Assembly: GCF_003286085.1 (NCBI RefSeq)
Contig: NW_020825288.1
Location: 11,532,001 to 11,596,000 of the forward strand
Direction of reading: 5' to 3'
Length of the DNA stretch: 64,000 nucleotides
Origin: Drosophila persimilis
Taxonomy: Eukaryota; Arthropoda; Insecta; Diptera; Drosophilidae
The translations under genes and the position numbers were made by a program. The notes below the pieces were generated by a model, which was not told the DNA's origin, searched no databases, and was given only the letters and a program-made list of their open reading frames with translations. Positions 13,256 through 27,840 of the stretch are shown piece by piece. Position 1 is the first letter of the stretch. The number at the start of each line of letters is the position of its first letter.

Positions 13256-16200
13256 AGGCGCAGCATCCCCGCAGTGCATTTATGGAAAATATTGACTTTA
13301 CTACTTTTTCCCAGCGATGTTTTGATTTTGTTGTTGATATTACTTTAAAATGCTGCGCTTTTTGTTTGTTTTAAGCATTTCATTTCTGTGACGCATGCGC
13401 CATGTGGCAATGACTTTACAGAAACCCATACATAAATATATTTATATCTATAAAAGCATTTGACCAACATTTCTCAGATAGATGACGTCTGCTGTCTGCC
13501 TGCCGCTGCCGCTGCCGCTTGGCATGTATCCGTATCTGTATCTGTTTTATATTTATTTTTATTGTTATTATTTGTGATTGTTGATTTATTTGTTTGTTCA
13601 ATATTTTCACACAAATTAAAATACTTTGCCCACTCGTTGGCCTGTCCGCGTCCGAGTCCGCATACAAATCGGAATCAACGGAATCAGCGGACAGCGCATA
13701 GGGAGCATCAATGTCGATTAAATTGTTTTTCTTTCTGCTCATTTTTTTTGGCTTAGCCCAATTATCGGTACTCATTAGTGATTGTTTAATCATTTGCCCC
13801 AACAGAAGAAGATCGCACCATTCTAATATCTGGGACAAACAAACCCCCAGAGATCTATACTTTTTATGACATTTGCTTACGATTTTTGCAACTAAATCGA
13901 TGGAACGTGTTTTCATTTGGAGGCTGGTTCCCGGATATCTTCTGGGTCCTTTGAGCGGAATCCTGTTAGTTTTTTATTTTTGGTCCAAGCCTATCCGCTC
14001 ATTCTTTCCAGGTGAGAACTTAACGGGCAAAATAGCTACAAAATAAGCGGCCGATACAACGAAATGGAAACGGAATATTTTTGTTATCATTTCCTAACCT
14101 TCAGTTAAGTAATATCACTTTCTATATTGACTAACAGGTTTTACCTAAATTTGAAATCTTGTTTCGGTTCTTTTTAACAAATTAGTGATTAATTTATTTC
14201 AGAATTCTCATGAAATATGATTGAGTGTTCTCTAAAGTGTAGTTTTCCAACCTACATACATATATAGTAGTATTCGGGATATCTTGTATATGTTAGCCGT
14301 TGTCTGAATGGTTCTGTATCTACAATATGTATCTATATCTTTAGCGTCTCTGTGTTGCGTGTGCCGTAATGAGCGTAACCATAAAAGCGTCTTTTGTTTT
14401 ACGACCGCATTGCGCGCGTGTTTACCGTAGACAACAATACAACAATGCCAATTTTATGGCTGCCCCTGCCACGCAGACAATGCCCCGGCGAACCGCAGCG
14501 CAGCCGAGACCAGCATCCGCAGATACTCGTACTCGCCGCACTGATACAGCAACCCGGCCCGGTACACACCCGGCCAAAAGGTGACACCGAAACTAGAGCA
14601 GTTTCCAAAGGGTAAAGGAGAGAGCCAACGGGATGCCGATGCCGATGCCGCGGTCTTGCATTAATTAGAGCGCGTTGGACAGAGGGCAGCCAACCAACCC
14701 ATGAAGGGTGGCGGACACGGTGAGGGACAGGGACATGGGCAGGGCTCCGATTACTTTCTTCAGAGCCATAAAACGGTGCTCTGGAATGCTGGCATGGGAT
14801 GCTGGAATATATGGACTGGCGGCTCTTATCTAAATTAGGATGTGGCTTGTTTGCGCCCGTGTCTGCTCATCGCCTGCATTATTTGCGTAGGTGTTTCATT
14901 TCCGCTCCACAATCTATCCGCCGAATGTTTGCCGGCGTACTCATCGTACCTTTGCCCCTGAACTCATCTCGACACCGAGAATTTTCGTTTTCCTTACTTT
15001 CACATGTGATTTTCTTTGTTTTCTTATCAGTTTTGGCGCGTCAGCCGTCGCCGTCGCCATCGCCATCGCCATGATTCACATTTTCCTTTGCCGCCTCGTC
15101 TGTATGCTCAAAAAACTGCACTTTTACAAGGGCGAGCCAAGTCAAGACCTTAGCGCTGCAGCAGTGACGGTCGCCCTTGGGTCGGTCGCCTTCGATACGG
15201 ATGCGGTTCCCTCCGCCGGAGTTTGTCGCATTTCGGCGGAGTGCGTGCCTTATCGGGGTCGGTTCCACGCCACTAGATACCGCTTGAATCACAGCCTAGT
15301 CGTGGTTTTTGCTTGAATTTTGCCACATTTATCTATTTCGCTGCGGTTGGCTATAAAGTCTCTGTGCCTTTTATCTATGTGCAAACACGCGAAAGCAATG
15401 ATATTAAGACACTGGCGTGGCGACCTTATTTCCTCTGGCTCTGGGCCCCCAAGAAAACAACTAGTTTTATTCTTTTAATTAAAAAAAAAAACTGTTGCTC
15501 CCCTTCGTTTGTGGAAGAAGCATTAAAGACGTTACGGTCAGTTTGGCGATGCGTAGAAATGGGAAAATTACTCATAGAAAGGACCAAAATGAAATTTAAT
15601 ATTGGGGTTGGGTTTTTTAAAGTGGTACCAAAACTGATTCATATAAAAGTACGTAGAAAAATGTACAATTACGAAGGCAGAATATTTGAATAAGTAAATA
15701 AACAATACATCGAACTTGAACACATTTTGGGTTTGTTTTCTCTTAAATTCATTATCCCCATTTAGCATATTTGGATGGTATTTTCCAAACTATCCATTTC
15801 GCTTAAATCAATTGAAATGGTTTACTTGATTAGAAGCCCAAAAGCCGGTTCTCTCCCACAAAAAACCAGTCCATGGATATCGTACTCGTACTCGTACTAT
15901 TGAGAGCCAGCACCTCCACACAGAGGTTTGCCCAAATTGATCATGCGAAAGAATGTTTTCGAGATTTGTTTCTGTCTGTTCTCTGCTCACAAAATGCTCG
16001 GACTCTTGGAAGTTAGCACATGGCTGCTAATTAAGTATTCGTTGCCTGAAAAATTAACTTTCCAGCTATGGGCCTGGACTTTAGTGGCACTTTTGTTGTG
16101 GCAGCCGTATCTGGCGACAACGAGACTGCGGCAAGTTTTATAAAAAAATACACCTATTTTTTATCTATCTATCTGTCTATCTAACAATATGCCAGGGCTC

Positions 16201-17134
16201 AGGCCTGGGCATGGGTTTGGGACCAGAAGCCAATGACGAGCCGTAGCGGCAGCCGAAAAGCTGTCAAATTGTCGAAAAAATTATTGTTATCGTGCTTCAT
16301 GCTCATGTTATTGAGTGGCCGGCCATGTTCACACGGAGCGAAGTTCCACTTCCACTTCCAGAAGCAGAAACAGAAACAGACACAGATATAGCCGCAGAGA
16401 TACATTTGTATCTACACATGTTGGAACAAACAATTCAATTAATTGTTGTAGAGCGGAATATGTCACATTCGGGGATATGGATGGTTAAGTGCGGTGTTGT
16501 ATTGTATGTAAGCTTAACTTTTCGGTAGTTTATTGATTTACAAGCTTTGGGTCGCTATCTCAGATAGATGTACATATATTTACGAGTACTCGCACTAGTA
16601 TAAGGGGGAGGACGTGGAGTCCACCCGGTAGGTATCGTATCAGATTGGGGACTGAGACTAAGACTGACACTGGAACTGGGACTGGCACTGGGACTTATCG
16701 CAATGCGTTGTGATTTTTGGAGTGTCGAAACGCCAAAGCAAATATGATTGAAGTTTTATTTGCTCAGTCCGCCCGATTGGGTCTTAATTACTTCCGAAAA
16801 CAATGACAATGATGATGACCAGTACGACGAGGGGAGCAGTGGAGCTAACTCCGAAGGCATTAATCAATTTACAACGAGATTTAGGCAAGGGAATCGGTAA
16901 AATATAAAATAAATAAAAATACAAATTTGAATACCGGTTTCTGGTTTCTGGTTTCTGGCGTTTTCTTCTGGCTATCATTCATAAACTTTTGCCGGGGCTG
17001 ACACGAAAATTAGCTCTTCAGCCAAGGCAGACAGCCCAGAGATCGCTACGAGACTGGAGCTAAGCTGAAGATAAAGCGGAGATGCTGATGTTGAAGCTGA
17101 TGCTGAAGAGATGCAGACTTTGGACACCTGAAGA

Positions 17135-17163
17135 GCACCAGCACCAGCACCAGCACCAGCACC
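17135..17163. repeat. (CAGCAC)n microsatellite
   Basis: A tandem GCACCA/CAGCAC tract. It produces the spurious Ala-Gly run in a minus-strand open frame at 16,975-17,409. Confidence 0.8.
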
Positions 17164-17509
17164 GGCCGCATAGCTGTTGATCATGGTGATGACTATGTAA
17201 AAAGCAAACTGGCACACAGCTTTAGATGCTTGAGATGTGTTGGCCGTTTGTGTTAATCCCATCAAGACCCAGCACATTATGAAGTAGCAACAACACGGCA
17301 GCGCATAGTAGAAACTGGAGCTGGAAGATGGAAACGAGTTGGAGTTGGAGTCAGACTTGGAGTTGGACTTGGAGCTGCAGCATGTGGTGAGTGCTCGAAT
17401 GTGCTCCAATGGAGGCTGGCTCCATCTCTACATCAACGGCACAAGTGACATAAGTGGCGCTTACACGATGATGCGTGCGCATCCAACAAGCAGCCAGTCA
17501 ACCAGTCAA

Positions 17510-17540
17510 CCGGCCAGCCAGCCAGCCAGCCAGACAGCCA
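17510..17540. repeat. (CCAG)n tetranucleotide repeat
   Basis: Six or so tandem CCAG/GCCA units within a wider CAACCAGT-type simple region. Confidence 0.8.
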
Positions 17541-17985
17541 GCCCCACACACGGCTCCAGCTCCAGCTCCAGCTCAGGGCTTAAAGGTTGTCTTCATCCAG
17601 TTTGTAAGAGTCATCATCATCATCGTCTTTATGAGGAGGATCATCTGTGGGTCAGACCTCGGCTCCGGCCCAGAGACCCTGTCCCTCAGCTGATAAGAAT
17701 GTGTGATGTGCCATGGAGTTGTTAAAAGCAGCACCGCATACTGCCGCTTCGTGTGTGGTCCGTCATCGATTTCGATTGATAACAGAGTTTTGGATATTTC
17801 TGCTCTATGGGTCACACATCTGGTTGCGGTTCTGTCTCTGTGTCTGTGTCTGTGTCTGTCTCTGGGTGAGTCTCCTCCTGGTTGGCCATACGCATGACGT
17901 GACGTGCCGCTGACGTGCCAAGTGCCATTGAAAATGGCAAGTCATTGGCATTTCAACTGGACATGCGGCACCCTTGTTAGCCAGA

Positions 17986-18010
17986 GTCTCTCTCTCTCTC
18001 TCTCTCTCTC
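17986..18010. repeat. (CT)n microsatellite
   Basis: An uninterrupted CT dinucleotide run of about 12 units, flanked by GCTCTCGCTC variants. Confidence 0.85.
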
Positions 18011-21000
18011 GCGCTCTCGCTCGCTGACGCTGACGTTGACTCTGGCTCTGACTCTGTGGCAGTGACTGTAACCGTCGTAACATCCTTCGACGCATAACGG
18101 GCAGGACAGTCAACCAGCTCCATCTCCATCTCCAACTCCACCTCCGATTCCGATTCCCTTCCTGGCCCTCAGTGATGACGCAGCAAACAGGCAAAGCGTT
18201 AATTTAATAATGGCCAAAATATGGAAGGCAGTCAGCTAACAATAATTTGGTGCAATATAAAATATATGTACATACATATGTATGTTGTGCCTTTTTGACA
18301 ATGCTCTGAAGGTGTGTTTGTTTTCGTGGCTGCTGCCTATAATCGTTACACTTGGCTGCACCAAAGTCACAGCTAGAAAGTCAATGACATCTAGAGCAAA
18401 CAACCGAAAGTTGGTTTCAATCAATAAAAAAGAGAGTGAAAACCAGACGAGAAACTTCAGCAAAGGAAGCAGCTATAGGATACACAACGATACGGCCGGA
18501 TTTTTTTCCATGCGTGATTTTTACGCGTAAGATGATAATGTTACATATATTTAGAACGGTTGACTCGGAAAACAATACCAATTCAATTAAGCACAATCCA
18601 TTTTTCTAATAAGAATGCTCAAGCGTGGCAGCTGAACCCTCTGCCACCCCCTGGGTACACCCTGGCTATGTGTACATATATAGATTAACTCATGAAATGT
18701 ATTCCCTATGTATGCAGGCATTCTCAAAATGCCACAATAATTTGCTAGACAAACAAAGATTCCCAGACTGTGGACCGCAACACTTCATAAATAGTTTGCA
18801 TTTGCCAGCTACTGCAGCATTCCATGCGATACCATACCATGGCATACCGTACTCCTCCTCCTAATCGAAAGACGGTGTGAAGTTCTTGTGATTCACTCCA
18901 CTCGCCTTTGGTCGGTGCGAAATCAAAGAGAACTCAAGCCAAGCGGCGAGCAAAAGCATCATAAAAAGGTTGTATCTTGTAGATGGCAGCCAGAAGAGTT
19001 CATTGATTTTCTGTGGGGCAACTCAATCAAAAAATAAAAAAAATCAGAAAAACATAAAACATAAAACAAAAACAAAAACAAAACAGAAGAACTTGGGAAA
19101 ACGCGCACGGCGGTGGCACTCTATTAGCACCTTTAAAGCACAATTTACAACAAACATTTACAACTGTCAATTGGCAACAAAGCAAGGGAAGGGCCAATGG
19201 CCAGAAAAGAGCGGCTAAGACCAGGCGAAGAATTAAGGATACAGGTCACACAGCAGAGACACCACACAAAGGCACCGCCAGTCCCAGTGCCAGTGCCAAA
19301 GCCAGTGCCAGTGCCTGGGGATGGGGATGGTGATGATTTTTAGGGAACTGGGACTGATGAGAGCTGACGAATCGCCGGCAATTTGTTAGCATTAACACAC
19401 AAAAACTCTCATTGATGAGAACGTGTATCAAGAGCATTTAATATATATGGATATATCTGTCACACGCTTGTGTGTGAGTGTCTCGGTGATGCAGTTTAAA
19501 AACGAAATTAATAAAAATTTCACTTGAATTGACAAAGTGGCCGAACGCCGTGACGTTCAACTGACGACAAGTGCCACTTGACAAGCTGCCGAACTTGAAA
19601 TATTTTTTCCACAAACACAATAAAGACTGGCATAATATTTCATTTCATATAGAAGTCTGACTCGGACTCGGACTCCTTCTCTGCTCTGGAGCTGTGGTAA
19701 GAGTTGATTTGTCGGGTAGCTGATGTTACCTGTCCGCTAACCTCGTCGCACAGCTGGCGATTAATCTTGACATTGGGACGATATACTGACGACATGTACT
19801 GTACGGACAATATACGCCATATTCTGGCATATATAAATGTTCCATTGTTGACAATAAATAATTTAGCCGTATACACAATCGACGATGTCGAATCGTTGAT
19901 TGTTTAGCCCATGAAAAGACGCTCTCACAGTTCGTTTGATGGCACTTGCATGTGAGATCATTATCATTGGTCAGGCTCACGTGCAGAGCACGCGGCGAGG
20001 ACTTGTAAAGGGATGTACAAATAGATTCCCAGGCCGGTGCTTCACGACAAGTGCAGGTCAGCATAATCACCATCATCATCATCATCGTCCTCGACATCGC
20101 CCTCGCCATCGCCATAATAAACCGCAACTACTTTAATTACACACTTAGCCTCGAGCGAAAGTACACTGGTCATCACAGTATCTAACAAGTGATGGGATCA
20201 TGGATACAAATGAAAATAGAGCAGAGCAAATCGATGAAAATTTCAAATTTCAAAGTTTTGAATGTACGCACCCACAAAAATAGAAGTGCTAAAGATGATC
20301 TATGGAAGTGTCTTTTATTGTACTATAAATTCTGCAATACTCCTTTGCCACAAACAAATGCACTATTATTGTAGTACTTGCGGTTGGATATTGGAATATT
20401 AAAGTTCAATCAAATCTCAAATTTATTTCAACACCATCTTCACATCCCGTGAAGAAGTCTGATCCCAATCAACCCTCTACATTTCTGAAATACACTTGTC
20501 AAGCAATCGTGAAGCATAAACCCTGCGGAGCAGTGTAAGTAGAGGTTAATAACTGTAGTTGGCCGTGGGCGTAGGTCGTGGGGGTGTGGTGCCCGCTCGG
20601 CAATTGTAATGCAAAGCGCGCGCGCGTGTGTGTGTATGCTTCCAGCCAGGATCCCCTCGGGCGCATTGCAAAATTCAGTTTCATTCGATGCCAAAGCTGA
20701 GCCTCGTCTCGACGCTCAAGTGGCGGCCCGCCGGGCTATTGACAGAAATCAAAACCGGGCCGGGGAACGGGTGCAGGGGATGGAGCACGGCTCAGTGGGA
20801 TCAGCCGGCAGTCGCCCAAATGGCAAACGCTTTTCGTAGTTTGTTTTTTGTTTCGTTTGGTATGATGTACATACATCGTCGACAGTCGGATGCCGGTTGC
20901 CGGTTGCCGGTTGACGGCTTATCACGGCATCAAAACAAATTCGTTTGAAATTAATGCGGAGATTTGCTTTCATTAGTTGGCTGTAGCTGTTGCTGTAACT

Positions 21001-21224
21001 GTAAGCAAACACAATGGGTGGAAAGCAGGTCTAGGCATTGGCATTGGCATTGGCATGGGCACAAACCACCAGCCAACATTCGCATCCACGACACGCTCTG
21101 AGCTGCGGCTAATCCCTAAGCAAAACTTTTGGTTGGTGGAAGGTCCCTGCCTCTTGCTTTTGGGCCCAACTTTCAGTGCTGCCCGACACGTGGCCCTCAA
21201 TTGTTACTCAGTCCTCCCCCGGCG

Positions 21225-21262
21225 CTGCCCTGCACTGCCCTGCCCTGCCCTGCCCTGCCCCC
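21225..21262. repeat. (CCTGC)n pentanucleotide repeat
   Basis: Tandem CCCTG units, about seven copies, some imperfect. Simple sequence in the fkh-Noa36 interval. Confidence 0.75.
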
Positions 21263-24200
21263 GATTGTATTTGGAATCGCTTTTCGGGCTGCGTCATCAC
21301 TTTGCATTAAGGTGAGAATCCATTCCATGGGATGCATGCCCGTTCCCCCCGTTCCCCCCGTACATCCCGTTCCTCCCGTTCCTAATGTGACAGTTTAATT
21401 GCAGGTGAGACACACTGGTCGCGTGGCCAGGGAAGCGTCGCTGATGCAATTAGACAGCCAACGACTTTCCCTTTGTCCTACGCTGACTTCTCAGCTGGTT
21501 GTGCGGGTGAGCACAAGGTTCTGGGCATCGGTGTCCTGGTTGCTGGCTGCCCCCTGTTGTGCGGGTGCAGTGCGACATGCCAGGCCAAAGCTCCTTTCTG
21601 GGCACAATTGGAAATAGATGACTTTGTAACCGCTTTTGTGTGAGGTGAAGGCTTTGTTGCACCTAAGAGATAGAGAGACTTTCTAATGATCTAAGTTTGG
21701 GTGTACGGGTAGAGCGTTTGTTGAATGACTTCTGCAGTAATCACTCTCCGGACTTAAGCACATTCTTGGCTTTGGAAAAGAGAAATTCTATGCAAATCTG
21801 TATAGGGGATATGTAGTTTTATTTGTGGAAAGAACTCTAAAAGATATAAAGAAACTCCTCCTCCACTATTCTGGAGAGGTACAGTAAGTTCTCTGCTTAT
21901 GTTTTCTGGAGAAACTTTTATCGGAATGTAACACTTTCTATACTCAGGGAACACACTATAGAACATTTCTAGACCGTAAGACAACTGGGAACATAACACT
22001 TTCCCAAGCTATGATCCATAGATTTTCATGGGTTCTGCCCGACCAAACTGTCCAACTTCAAACCAGATCAAAGGCGTTCCCTGGCCCCAGCTTGCTTTCC
22101 GTATCCTTATCCCCATTCCACAGACCCTCGACCACGCACACACACACACACGCACCCACGGTAGAAAAACTTTCTCACATTACATCACGGGCCAGCGAGG
22201 ACGACGACTAAAAACAACAGCAAGAACAAGGACGACGCTTGCGAGGAACTGGAGCAGCGCTCTAAATGGACAGCGAGCAACATCGTTTAATATTGATGGG
22301 CATTGTTTGAGCTCTTTACTGTATGATGGGAAAGTGAGGCCTCTCCCAACGCTATTTTCCTCTCTTTTTGCTGCGGCTGTTGTTGTTGTACTTCAAGTGA
22401 ATATTTAATTAAATTGTTTTCTAATAACCACGCGCAACTTTGTTGTAGGGCTCTGCACGCGCCCGCAAGCGTCGAGCGGCGGCAGGACACGCGGCAGTGG
22501 CAGTGGCGGTGGCAGTGGCAGTGGCTACTAGGCCGGCAACCAGGACCAGGACACACCTTGTTGTGCCAACAACATTAGCAAAGGCCAAAAAAAATTGAAT
22601 AAAAGAAAATATGGGAGGGAAAACGGAGCCGAGCAGAGCGGAGCCACCCCTTTACTGCGTATCCTGGCTGGCCTATCTGTCCTTTCCGGACGCTTCTAAT
22701 TTTCCAAATTACGCACCATCAATCATCGCAAGTTGCGGCACCGGCACCAGCCCTGACGAGCGCTTGTCGATGGTGCTGTCGATGTGGATGATGTTGATGA
22801 TGACGTTAGAAACTATGCCGCATCAGGCACTCCACTCCACGCCCAGGATGGGTGTCAGCCATTCGTCCACCCATCCTCTAGCCAATCCCATGGCGCCATC
22901 ACTTGAAGCAAACGACGTTACGGCAGCCGCAAGAAAAAATTAAATTAAACTTCAAGTGTTCGCAATGGGGGTGGAGTGGTGGGAGCAGGACCCGGACCAG
23001 GAGCAGGAGCTGCAGCCGAAGCAGGTCCTTTTCCAGAAGGATGCTGCAGCCTGGCAACGGGAATCTGTTGTTCAGGCTGTTTTCCGTTGTAATTAACGCT
23101 AATTGCGTTTGACCATAAGCCGGACTTTTTGACTTTTCCACGTGTTTTTCGGATAGTCCCAAGGATTTTCCCAGCTAATCCTGAACCCGGCCCGGACTCT
23201 ATTTTTGTTATGGCTTGACTTCGCGCAACCAAAATATTGGCATTGCATAAATAAGCAAGCGATAATGCCGATCGGAAGTGATTCTCGTCCCTAAAGAGAG
23301 TTCCCAGAAATTCTGCCAGTGTGAACCCTGATCTCTGTGGGACTTTAAACTCTTGATGGCTAGCTCACTCCGGGACCCTCCATCTGGTAATTGAGAATGC
23401 ACTCCATCTAATGAAAATGGTCATCATGATGGGAAGTGGCCAAAAGGATGCGACGATAGGGGGTGAGATGAATGGCTCAAGGATTAATATCGCAGTGCAA
23501 TTAAGAGCTCAATCACAGTGACTTGACTCGGCCCTTGTTTGCCTCTCTCTGATTACATTTATGGAATTATTATTGATGTTTGGCAGTGACCACCACAGAC
23601 CAGTGTCCAAAACAATTCTACTCCTCACTCTCACCGCGCCAGAGATTCAGTTGCGGAGCGCCCCCATCGTCATCGTCGACATCCACCCCACGCCCAATGG
23701 CATTTCTAATTTCGTTGAGTAGCCCTGACTTGGACATTGGGCCTAGCCATTTTGATTGAAATACACACACAAAGTGCTGGCAGGCAGCCATTATATTTAA
23801 GCTGGCCCTGATCTGTGCCATCGGTATGTGGAAACAGTTAACGCTCGATAGAGCGAACAATTGGTTAAATTTAATATTGCAGGGAATACACACACACAAA
23901 TCGGAAAGAAAACACCTATGATTTATATATCAAACCATTTCTTACAGTCTTTTTTCATTTTACACAACTATGCCAAAGTTTATAATCATAATGCATCGAA
24001 ATATTCAACCAAAACTCTACTAATTGCAGATCCACATATGTATTTCCGCAGTGAACAGATTCATTTTAAAAGTATTAATTACTATCTATGGGTAATTTAT
24101 ATCAAACAAACTAAAAAACTTTGATACAATCATGGGCTCGTAAGGCTATTGAAGACTTAATTTAATGTGTATGTTAGATTTGATTAGCGATTAGCTGATG

Positions 24201-25167
24201 GCCAAAATGCAGCCTATTATTGTCTTTCAGCCGCATATTTTGGTTGTTACAAATTTCTATGTCATTCTTATGTTTCTTCAATCTCCATACCTCATACAAA
24301 TGAAATATGTAAGTACTTTCGGTTTCTTTGAGTACAACCCATTGAGTCATCACTGTATTTACTGTGCATGTTTTTATATGTGCATCCCATATCCACTCTC
24401 ATACTAATCTGTATTATGTACACAGTTGATTTGCCTTCCCACTCACCCACGCACCCGCACAGGAATATACATATATGTATGTATATAAGTAACGGCACAT
24501 ACAATATGATTTCATTCATATGCAGAAGAACTATGCTTATGCTCCTGTCCTGCTCTGTTTTCTCTCTCTCTCAGTCTTATCATCGATTTGCAATGCCTGA
24601 TGATGATGGGGTTCTGGTTGGTCCTCTATCCTATCCTCTTCTGCTGCTTTCCCTGATGTTGTGCTCTGTTCTGCCTAACTTAACTGCTGCCAAACATTTC
24701 CCAAATGTTCCCAAATTTGTGTCTGTGTGTGTGTGGTATCTGTGCTGGAGTGCGTGTGGTGGATGTGTGTGTGTGTGTTTGCCATCGTTTTTGGAAATAT
24801 TATATGCTCATACCTCCGTTTTCGAGTAAATTGTGTAAATATTTGCGTTCGTAAGTGGATTGGAGATGGATGAGTCTATCAACAGAGTCAGCCAGCGTCG
24901 TTGCCGGCAGCGCCGCTGGCATCGCCATCATCATGTGCGTACCCTTAGCACAGCACAGCTGCCTGATTACAGCAGCCATCCTTTTACTCCTGCTCCCTGT
25001 ATAGATGGAGCAGGAGCCATCCCAATTGGCCAATTGGCCGAGAGCCAACTTGGAGCTTGTTGCATTCGACTGAGGCCACAAAAAGATACAAGGTTGGTTT
25101 TCGGCCAGATGAAGCCTGTTGCCATCTCTGGGAGTACAGTCTGAATTTTTTTGTTTCGACAACTGAA

Positions 25168-25173
25168 TTTATT
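25168..25173 (-). terminator. Noa36: Noa36 polyadenylation signal
   Basis: AATAAA on the minus strand, about 117 bases past the Noa36 stop codon. It implies a short 3' UTR ending near 25,150. Confidence 0.7.
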
Positions 25174-25289
25174 TCACACTTGCATTACAGGTCCAACAAT
25201 TACACAGCCAAAAACTGATAAAATGGGTCAATAACAGGCTATGTGAGGGGTAAAAATGCACATCAAAATATTTGTCTGTTTTACAGATC

Positions 25290-26298
<1,009 letters not shown>

Positions 26299-26338
26299 TT
26301 ATTTTTACGAACATTTTTTGTGACAAAAAACTGACTGG

Positions 26339-26432
26339 CAGTGTGACCGCAGATTTATCGTTAAAAAAACCGTCCGACTCTCAAAACATACTGTCTCATT
26401 TAAAAAATATACCGTAAATATACTGACGAATT
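26339..26432 (-). promoter_or_regulatory. Noa36: Noa36 core promoter with Motif 1 and Motif 6 elements
   Basis: Read on the minus strand, GTCAGTATATTT and CGGTATATTTTT (Motif 6-like) lead to a GAGAGTCGGAC segment and then GGTCACACTG at 26,339-26,348, which is the Drosophila Motif 1 consensus. It lies about 45 bases upstream of the Noa36 ATG. Motif 6/Motif 1 promoters are typical of TATA-less, broadly expressed fly genes. This fits a housekeeping nucleolar protein. Confidence 0.7.
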
Positions 26433-26459
26433 CAAGTTCTATTTTACATATTCCTCAAT

Positions 26460-26885
26460 TTTTATCTTCCGTCGAATATTCCCAGCTATATAGAACATTT
26501 ATTTCTACCCACATAATTTTACCCGATTAATGAATCAATTTTCTACTTTACTGTTTTATTCTAAACACTTTAAACACTAGTTAAAAAAAACAGTCGCAAT
26601 ATAAAGATATGATGCGTGTATACCCTATTTCGTTAATTTAATATGAAGATATTGTTCAAACTGTTTTTAAAACGTAAGTATATGTTCTCAGATGATATGT
26701 TTTAGACATTTGCATGCATTTGATTAGTTTTCTGTACAAATATCCTGATCCCGATACCAATTCTTGATCTCTTAAGTACCTTTTAAACAGATACTGACAA
26801 GTTTGAAATTCCGTTGAATATTTCTAGCTAGCTGAGACACTCAACTCTGAACTCATAATTTCATTCGATTATTTCAATTTCCTAA
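26460..26885. repeat. Dispersed AT-rich repeat, left cluster
   Basis: Two divergent copies of a unit beginning TTCCGTYGAATATTYC plus AGCTA lie at about 26,469 and 26,805. Between them (26,615-26,800) is a block with landmarks CCCTATTTCGTTRAT, AACTGTTTTWAAACGTAA and GATCCCGATACC. The same blocks recur at 29.5-30.0 kb in the same order and orientation. The family is not recognised. There are no terminal inverted repeats or ORFs that I can see. Confidence 0.7.
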
Positions 26886-27135
26886 ATTTAAGTTGTCACA
26901 GGGATCTAAAATCCAGCGGAAATTTTTATATTTTTTCCTACAAAATTGTTTGTTCCAGTTAACGAAATTTCGTCTTCATTTAATTACGGGATGCAGTGTC
27001 TTCGTGTCGAACGGATTAGAGCCTCAGCGAGCTCTTGGTGTTCTTTCTAGAGGTGAGATTTCAATTGAAAACAGTTTAATTCGAATCATAGGAGTTTTCT
27101 TTTCCCGAATAGGGAATGAAGTGCATTCCTGTAAG

Positions 27136-27480
27136 ATGATTTCTGAGTGTATTGCGGATGTGGAAAAAGTCGGCCTGAAGGCATACAGATATTTCCAGCC
27201 AGTCGTCGTCGTCTGGACTTCCCACTGCGCCCACTGGGTGGGAGTCCTGGCTGGGCCCATCATACTCGCGCTTCTTTTCAAGCTTATCTACGACATTATC
27301 CAAATACGAAGCGCAACAAATGTTGGAGTGGATCCGGCAGAAAAATCGGAGCCTGCCGAAGGGGAAGGACTGGTGCCCGCAGAGCAGGACATAGAGCGTC
27401 CTGCTGCTGCAGGGGCAGCCCGAAAGGAAGGTGGCGACGCATGGTATTGGGATCCGCTTCGTGGATTTAATCTGCATTGA
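27136..27480 (+). CDS. Hypothetical single-pass membrane protein ORF
   Basis: An ATG-initiated frame of 114 aa that looks more protein-like than its surroundings. It has an N-terminal stretch MISECIADVEKVGLKAYRYF and a hydrophobic segment (about residues 34-55, with GVLAGPIILALLFKLIYDII) that could span a membrane. An Ala/Glu/Pro-rich tail follows, and it ends WYWDPLRGFNLH. The reading frame is open without a start for about 240 bases upstream. A second Ser/Asp-rich frame (to 27,640) follows in another phase. It may be an exon of a larger or broken gene. I recognise no family. It lies between repeat copies, tail to tail with the arrow-like pseudogene. Confidence 0.35.
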   Translation: MISECIADVEKVGLKAYRYFQPVVVVWTSHCAHWVGVLAGPIILALLFKLIYDIIQIRSATNVGVDPAEKSEPAEGEGLVPAEQDIERPAAAGAARKEGGDAWYWDPLRGFNLH

Positions 27481-27840
27481 TTTCGTTGCTATTGCTGATA
27501 TTGTGCCGAGAGGAATCGGGCGCGGCGGCACTGAGCTCAGCTCATCCCAACTGACGCCCGAGTCGTCGGAGTCCTCGGATGACTCGGATGGTGGAGTGAC
27601 ATCTACCTCGGCAGCTGTCGGTTTTTGCTGCTCCGCCTGATGCTGTTGTTGTTGTTGTCGGATCGGAAACGCTTCTCCTCCAAACCGATGGCGTGGCTGT
27701 TCCCGTCAGCTCAGCGCTTGTGTAAGGTCTGACGCTTGGCCGAAGGGCTCCAGTCGAGGGGATGATGTACTACTGATTTTGATTGTGTCTAAAATAAGGC
27801 TTAAGCCAAAACGATTTCCACTTATTCATTTCTTTATATG

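Larger units (their letters stand above)
9845..25140. other. Gene-free region upstream of fkh, probable regulatory domain
   Basis: About 15 kb between the fkh start and the Noa36 3' end contains no ORF that I can defend. The first few hundred bases (to roughly 10.5 kb) must include the fkh 5' UTR and promoter, but no clear TATA or Inr stands out. The rest is rich in microsatellites (CT, CA, CAGCAC, CCAG, CATTGG types) and homeodomain-like TAATTA cores. A large noncoding upstream territory is expected for a developmental regulator such as fkh. The regulatory role is inferred from position only. Confidence 0.5.

Noticed and set aside
14891..15316. 141-codon plus-strand frame with a hydrophobic segment
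   Set aside because: Begins at GTG and contains a GCCATC repeat-derived Ala/Ile run. No acceptor-bounded exon is evident.
16975..17409. 144-codon minus-strand frame with Ala-Gly and Ser runs
   Set aside because: Mostly translation of CAGCAC and GGAGTT microsatellites, with no unique conserved segment.
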